64,000 nt of DNA from the NCBI RefSeq assembly GCF_000972845.2, contig NC_040016.1, forward strand, positions 11,614,701 through 11,678,700, read 5' to 3'. How positions within the stretch are numbered: position 1 is the stretch's first letter; every line of letters begins with the position of its first letter. The notes below the pieces were generated by a model. The model had not been told where the DNA came from. It was given only the letters and a program-made list of their open reading frames with translations, and searched no databases. The position numbers were made by a program, and so were the translations under genes. The stretch comes from Larimichthys crocea (Eukaryota > Chordata > Actinopteri > Sciaenidae). This document shows, piece after piece, positions 56,974-64,000 of this stretch.

Positions 56974-59900
56974 ATGATGACAGTCTGGAGGAGCAGCATC
57001 TCTGTCACTTTGTTTTTTCTCGTAGTGTCTTCATTCCTCATCAGTCCATGTCAGTCAGGCTGTCGGGAAACAGGTCTGTGTTGCACCGGCAGGGACCCAT
57101 CATGCTTCAGCAGAGGATGGAGGTCAGACCGGTCCTATGGCACCTGCTACTGCGACCAAGCATGTGTGTCCACTCTGGACTGCTGTTATGACTACGAGAC
57201 AGCCTGCCCCGGTAGGTTTGTATTGACAAGAAAACTTTTCTTTGTCACACATTATTTACAAAACATGGCGAAATTTTTACATGCATTAATATGTTTTACT
57301 GCATAACCACCAGATATATGTTTTTGTTACCTTAGAATGAGCCTTTTATATGTACAGATGCTACGGGTCCTCTTCCACAGTGTTCGCCATGTTGCCCCAC
57401 CATGTTTCTACAGTAGCCCAGAATGTACAAAATAAACACTAGCTCTTGTTAGGGCCTGTTTCAGGGCCACTGAAGTTCCTCCTTCACAATTGAAATTGGA
57501 GGCTAAGGCATGTTTAAGCACTGCAATACTGGGAAATGCTCACAGTTAGATCATGTTTAAAGGAGACCACAGCTTTGATCTCCATTGAGAACCACCAAAC
57601 ACAGTAAGGCATGAAATGCGGTGATCTAGTTTCCTGTTCCTACATTGTCACTGAAATATTCTGAATATAAATAAATATTCCTGAAATCAGTGTTTAGCGT
57701 CTGAATCTGCAGACATATGACATCTATTATCCGATTTCTATGATGCTGGTTTTGTTTTTTTCCTCAGCTCTCTGTGCTTTGTCTCTTTCCCCTCAGCGGT
57801 GTCCTGTGTGGTGAGTGAGTGGACAGAGTGGTCGGGCTGTGCTGAGGCTTGCAGGGCCACAATCCGCAGGCGGAGCAGGACCATCCTGAGGGAGCCGCTC
57901 AATGCAGGAAAACCTTGTCCCCATCTGGAGGAGCATGCCGGCTGTGCAGAGTACCGGTCTCAGCAAGGGCACTGTCACAACTCACTTGGTGGGTCACATC
58001 CACCTGGATCCTTCCCCGTGTCCATGTGATCATCACATTGTTCTCTAACATTCTTTAAAAATCAGTAATTACTGTTATTACTTGTGCTCCAGCATTGTTC
58101 ACCAGCATTGGTTATTGTTATTCCATCATACCGATTTATACAATTGTAGTGATGGAGATAGTGATGCATAGGGTCTTAAGACAAACTGTAGTAGTATATA
58201 TTCAATAAGATTGATGACACTGCCTCCAGACATATCTGATGAAGCCTGAGAGCGAAACTGTTTCTCCCAGCATGCCAGGCTTTTCCTTCAAAATGTAAAA
58301 TAAATCAAACTAGATGTAATCTCAACAGTGCGGATTGACTTCACTTCCTTAATTTGAAAACGACACACCAGAGAATCCTACGTTCATGAACATTTTCCCA
58401 GTACATGTTCATTTGAAATGTATGAGGAGCTATGTAACAACATATGTTCCCATGTAATGTTCTTATCACGGATGCTCTTTCTGCAGTCCCAGCGCTTATT
58501 ATCACGGGTGGCTATGGCAACGCCAGAAAGAAAAGAGACATCCCTGACGGCAGTGACATTATAGGGTAACCCATCTCCAGAAAAATGTGCAATTACGCTC
58601 TTTGTGCATTTGATATTTCCTCATACATCTGATAAATCTTCCATTTGTAATCAGCCTGCGTGTGTGTGTGTTTGTGTGAAATAGGTATTGTGTCCAGTTT
58701 CAGTTGACCTCTCTGACAAAAGGATGCCAGCAGAGTACAGACCCACACACCCAGTGGATGCAGTACCTGACGGAGGGGCACCGTGTGTGTGTTGAGTGTC
58801 AGCCGCCAGCTCTTGCTGCCGGACAGATGCACTGTTCTGGAGATGGAGAGGAAAATGCAGCAGACAGGTAAGATGACAAATTCAAGCTTGCGTTGTTAAG
58901 GAAAGGGTTTATTCAACCATGAAATTAGTTTGAAGTTAATTTTTGCTCATATTTGAAGAAACTCAGTGTTGAACATAACTTCACTACACTATAAAGGTGA
59001 CCTTTCTGTCTCACCTGATATATGGTAAAGTCATTACAGCTCTTTTATTGTATTTAAAACACACCATTTGTCTCTCACGATTAATAATAGATGACAATAT
59101 TTACACAAAAAATTACTATTATAATGTCACAGATTGGTTTAAATGATTTGAATGTTTCTTTACATATACAATGTATTTATTTGTCTGGTGTATTATGTTA
59201 TAGGGTAGCTCATTAGGATTAGGATGTAGACTAGTCACTTACCATAAAATGTAAATGACACAAGTATTAGTATTTTCTGTAACTGCATTATAAAGAAAAA
59301 GAATATTGACCTTATTATTTATTTTTATTTTTTTTAACTGATCAGCTGATCTTTGTTGTTGTAGCCTTCTCTTAAAGGTGACTGTGAAGTTTTCTTTTAA
59401 ACAACCAAAGTTATGTTTGCTTTCAGTGTTATTCACCAAAATGCATTATGCAAATGCATTTTTACTTGCAAAGAATTCTTCCTCTTCTTCTGCCTTTGTT
59501 GGTGCATTGCTGCATATCTTATATCTGTATATCAGTAGAATAGTGTGACACCACTGGTAGGACTGTGTATCACACCACTGGTGTGCTGCATGTACAACCC
59601 AGTACGCATGCACAAGATAAACAAAACAGGGACCCACTCATTGAAAAACTGTTCCATAGCACTACTAGAGGTCAACAACTCCACAAGGAGCTTTAATCCC
59701 AAGACACATGTTTTTGAGTGGGGTTATATCAAATGAAACAGGAGTATGTCTGCAGATATACAGGTACATCTGTACAACATAGTATAGACCGAAGAACCTG
59801 GCCTTGTACCTGATATGTGGATCAGTTGTGCAGAACAGTCACACTTCCAGGGTTTGTTGTTTATCCCAGAGCACTAATCTACACCCTGTCTTAGGTCTGA

Positions 59901-60125
59901 AAGGTAGCAATGAGACCTACCACTAGATGGCTACATTGTTCATCACTTGCAATCAAAGAGTAATCTTATGACCACAAACTCTTTACCTCCGTCTGTCTTC
60001 CCTGCAGAAGACAGTCTCTCCAGTGGCAGGCGGTGGGAAACCCTCGATGCAGGGGTGTGTGGAGGCGTGTGGGAAGGCTGGAGGCCTGCTCCTGCCCAAC
60101 AGCCCACAGCTTCCTCTTCATCTAA
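56974..60125 (+). CDS. sbspon: Somatomedin B and thrombospondin type 1 domain-containing protein (SBSPON type)
   Basis: Five exons, all in phase, 269 residues: 56974-57211, 57797-57988, 58487-58565, 58685-58867, 60008-60125. A signal peptide (residues 1 to about 28, hydrophobic VTLFFLVVSSFLI) is followed by a somatomedin B domain at 30-78 with ten Cys (CYCDQAC, DCCYDYETAC), a thrombospondin type 1 domain at about 83-143 (WTEWSGC, HAGC) and a Cys-rich C-terminal part (GYCVQF, WMQYLTEG, VECQPPA, QWQAVGNPRC, CSCPTAHSFLFI) colinear with human SBSPON. The start is the ATG at 56974, directly upstream of the signal peptide. It should be secreted to the matrix. RKKR at 157-160 is a possible furin site. 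It may be the SBSPON orthologue or a duplicate retained beside stau1. Confidence 0.92.
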
Positions 60126-60270
60126 ACATCCTCCTTCCTTCTGTACATATTTACTCAGATGCGTGTGTAAAGACCAATCTGCCAGTATAATTATAAACCG
60201 GCCACAGTAATTACAAACACTGGTTGCTAAACCTGCTCTATTAAAGAGTAATTTTTATTTATAATGACCA
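60126..60270 (+). other. sbspon: 3' UTR of the SBSPON-type gene
   Basis: A short 3' UTR with the variant poly(A) signal ATTAAA at 60240-60245, followed by T-rich sequence. Confidence 0.5.
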
Positions 60271-63200
60271 AATTTAATCTTCTTCATATTAGAGCAAGCT
60301 ACATGTAGGTCTTGTTTTAATAAGGGTAAATGCGTGCCAATGAAAAGTCCTGTTCCTTAGTCAGAACACAATCAATACTGTCCTTACTGCACAACACAAA
60401 CTTTAATATCACATATTCCTGTTTGCATGAAAATGGCAAATCAACAAACAAATTAACAAAGAAATAAAAGTCAGCAAATCCTAAATAAAATGTAAAGTGA
60501 TCTGATTTATTTCATTTTTAGTCATCCAAGGGAAATGTTGCTTTTCTTAAGAAATAGAAATATCTTGGGACATTGAGACACTTTTCTTTTTTTTACATGA
60601 CAAGTACTGGCTCTGTGTAAATCACAACCAGTCACAACGCCAAAGTTACAACATGCACTGAACAATAGAACATTTATACAGAAACAACAGCATAGAAAGT
60701 CAACAAGTAAAAATTATTATTATTATTTTGTTTTTTTACAAAACAGACAGCCTCGGGACCTACAAACAACATTGTATAAGAGCTGGCTAATGTCGTTCAA
60801 ATATCTTCTTTTTTTTTTCAATTCCCTGGAAACAGTGTACTTTACAAAGACTGATGGCTTAGGCAAGGTTGGGGTCAATTCCACTGAGAGCTTAAAACAT
60901 AGAAAAAATATAGTTTATGCTTTAAATTTGTACTAGGTTTTAATTGGTCTCATGCTCTAATACTGGTTGTCATGTGTGATGTGTGTTTTACTCCATCAAG
61001 GCATCTTGAATCGACCCCAACCCTGTAATACAGTGTTAGATTCAAAGTATGTGAAACTGGGCTACTTGCTAAAGCAGTGGTTCTCACTGGGTCTTGGAAA
61101 TTACCACATGTCCTTGAAAAGGGTCCTGTGGGGTTCTAACAAAAAATGAAAAAAACGACTTGAACCTCTTTACAGATAAATTTAGCAGATAGCATAACCC
61201 CCAAATTCTAGTTTAAGTTTTCTAAAACTAAATGCATTTACTGTACAGTGGGGAGTCCCATTATGGAAAAGTTTGAGGAAACTGTGCTCTTCATCTTAAG
61301 TTGTATCAATAAATGATAAATAAAAGAAGTCACTTGAGTGTGTTTTCTTCATGAAGCATGATGGTTTAGTCCTTTGGGGGGATCTCAGTGAAATGAAAAG
61401 TTCTTTTATAGTATTAAATTTCATTAATTTAAATGGCTCCCTTGGAGATTGAGGGGAGTAAAGTGCCCAAATAAAAAACAAAAACAAGGATGACTTGTAA
61501 AAACAAATTAATATATTTATATATATATATTTGTATTATTGTGGTATCATGTCACAGTATCACAGTCTAAGTATCAAATCACAACACCATGCTTGATGTT
61601 TCTTTGAACTACTTTGTCTAAGGTTAAGAGTGTCATAAGGATTTCAATACTTGGGTGAGAGTGTGTGTATGCACATCGGTGTGCCTTTGTGTAATATTTG
61701 CCCATAATAAATCTCAGTTCTCTACAATAGTGCTTGCTGCCTATTTATGGAATATTGATTGTCATCATTGTTGAGAGATATTTCAGTGATAAATGGTCCC
61801 TGACTACCATAATATAGAAAATCTAAATGATGGGACAGAAGCTCCCATGATGCTTCATGAGAGGTTGCGTGTGCTGAATGCCCTTTATCTTAGTATTGAA
61901 AATTTAAACTTAATGATCCAGTTTTTGAAATTATGTAATACACTCAGAAATATATGTCATGAGTGAAATTTGTTTCTTCGTAACTTAAGAAAAACATTCT
62001 GAAATCTCCATGGATATGGGAACAGGGTAAAGATGTTGAAATGTTTGGCATACATTGGCCTTGACTTTTCAAAAGATAAATATGCAGTGAAAAGTTCATC
62101 AGGAACTAACATCTGACTGGTAGTCTATGTACCAAATGTTGAGAGTGATGTAGTTTAAACAAGAAATAAATAAATAAAATGTAATGGCACAAGCTTGTTT
62201 TTCATATTTTCATGGTGTAGTTGAATCTGTGCCGCTTCCACCTCATAATGTGATATGAAGATTATACAGGTTTATTGGGGAAATAATTAACTAATGTACT
62301 AATATAACAAAAGAAGCAGCTATTATTCACCAGGGCCCCTCTGGAAAATGATCTGCAGCCAAATGTTATGCAATAGGACATTTTGTCAAATCATTTGGGA
62401 ACATCTCTTTGCAGATGATACTTAGGTTTATATTTTAAGAGTATTTAAGTATGAGCATTTTAAACTTCTGCAGATGACGCAATGATTGGAAATTTCACTT
62501 CCACAGCTGTACAATGCATGTATAATTGCTGCATAAAATGAATTTGACACCAGCTCAAACCATCCATCCTTGCCTAATTATAAGATGTGTGTTAAATAAG
62601 ATTCAGAAAATGCTCCTCCCATCCCTCTCGTCAGTGCTGTAAATGAAGCGGCGCTTCAGAGATTAAACGTGTGCTAAAATAATCTTAATTTTTCACGTGA
62701 TTAGATCTCTCTCGGTACTACAATCGGCTGCATGTTAGAATTAGAGCTGCAGATACCATATGGTCAAAACAAGAGCAGGATTCCCCCGAGATGCATACAT
62801 TCATATCGGAAACAGTTCATTCTTTTCCATTAAGCAGCAGCCACACTGCTCTTTACAGCAGTTGTACACGCATGCAGACACACACGGTTCCCTCTGCCTC
62901 TCACAGTCATTGATATTCCTTTCACACCTCTGCTCCTCCCACTATGGGAGAGCAATATAAAATGGTTCAACTGTGATTAAAACAGGAAATGAAATCAGGG
63001 TTTGTGATTAGTCTTTCAACCACAACATTTTATGTTCTATCCAACACCTACATTTATAACAACCTCTTTTATTTGCATCTTTCACCAATATTTGTGTCAG
63101 GAGGCTTGTACAGTTTGGTTCAGAATTTGTTTATTTGGCAGTGAGGTTCTTCTCCACGCATCTCATTATCATTCGAGAAAGTTGTGATGACGTCAGACAT

Positions 63201-64000
63201 ACCTGCGCTTGGATTTTTTAAAGCCATTACAAAACTGTTTTATCTTCACATTTTAAATTAGATTTCAAAGGGCTGAGTGAGGAACAGTGAACGGTAGCTT
63301 ATTACCTCTTTGTAATGAAACTTACATGTTACATAAGACTGTTTCTCTCAGCTGTGTGGTAATATAAAGAGATAATAGTGAATGCATTGTGTAGGAATCG
63401 TATTTATCGGATGCTACATAGATTTTAGACAGAAACATAACAATGTACAAGGTCCTTACATAATGTTGCTTTTAAATCTGCACAGTGAAGAGTGGTTCTG
63501 CTAACACGTGACAGCTGTGCATACCTGTCACTTTATGGGTACATGCCTTTGTGTGTTTTTCTTGTAGATGTGTTGAACATACATTGCATGCAACCAAATC
63601 TTCTCGCCCCAATAAACAAACTGTTGCTGAGCTGCTGCTAGCCTTTGAGGACACCTGCTGTCACCATGGAAACTAAGTGTATGTTTCTATCCTGAAGATT
63701 GTCTTCCATACCTGCATATACCTTTAATGTGTGCGTGTGTGTGTGCTCATGCATGGGTTTTATCAGGTTGGGCATTTACAACTGAAATGGTAGAGTTAAC
63801 CTGACTTTGTATATTCAATGCTATTACAGTTTGATGATTTAAGTAACAAAGCAGAGATGGAAAACTCCACTGCTTTCAGTATCAAATACATGCATATTCC
63901 ATTATCTGAGAGTGTGAGCTTTTTGGCTGTTTTCATGTTGGTCAAAGGAAGGCCAATGCATGCTGAACATCTGTTACTGAAATCTAAACTTTATTTCAGT
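60271..64000. other. AT-rich region without a recognised gene
   Basis: No exon is convincing on either strand. Several minus-strand AATAAA words (TTTATT on the plus strand, for example near 60508) and the evenly AT-rich texture would fit a long 3' UTR or a large intron of a neighbour beyond the window. A perfect CRE palindrome (TGACGTCA) is at 63188-63195, and a (TA)n run at about 61510-61530. Nothing further can be supported. Confidence 0.5.

Overview
This is a vertebrate, almost certainly ray-finned (teleost) fish, nuclear window. It has intron-rich genes with GT-AG boundaries, and proteins that read like PBRM1, CAMK1, STAU1, FAM107 and SBSPON. Introns are compact, and the repeats are typical of fish: LINE tails ending in ATTTG/ATTGA runs, long TATC and CCTT tetranucleotide arrays, and a pogo/Tigger-like MITE. 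I found no operons, CRISPR arrays, viral genes or toxin genes.

Layout. 1-4.3 kb: 5' side of a FAM107 gene, with a diverged direct repeat. 4.3-6.5 kb (+): FAM107-family actin-associated protein. 7.2-23.2 kb (-): camk1, 11 coding exons plus a non-coding first exon whose flank holds a perfect CRE palindrome; it converges tail to tail with fam107. 23.2-25.9 kb: intergenic, with LINE debris and a TATC array. 26.2-39.0 kb (+): pbrm1 (polybromo/BAF180), 29 coding exons, 1642 aa, read through end to end without a break. About 39.1-46.8 kb (+): stau1 (staufen), 14 coding exons, 692 aa, starting only a few hundred bases after the pbrm1 poly(A) signal. 47.0-49.8 kb (-): an RDH10-like short-chain dehydrogenase, 5 exons, 315 aa. 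51.4-55.6 kb: a repeat-rich island (an interspersed family, an L2-type tail, minisatellites, a tandemly amplified LINE fragment). 57.0-60.3 kb (+): an SBSPON-type secreted protein (somatomedin B + thrombospondin type 1), 5 exons, 269 aa. 60.3-64 kb: no gene recognised.

The genes act separately: actin/stress biology (FAM107), Ca2+/calmodulin signalling (CAMK1), PBAF chromatin remodelling (PBRM1), mRNA localisation and decay (STAU1), retinol oxidation (RDH10-like) and extracellular matrix (SBSPON). The most informative point is gene order. Staufen + RDH10-like + SBSPON repeats the human 8q21 order STAU2-RDH10-SBSPON, but the staufen here is of STAU1 type (human 20q13). This half therefore looks like the whole-genome-duplication sister of the 8q21 block, keeping RDH10 and SBSPON sister copies I do not know of beside human STAU1. 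FAM107 + CAMK1 + PBRM1 match human 3p. I see no clearly new biological system. The repeat island at 53-55.6 kb and the retained paralogue block deserve the closest look.
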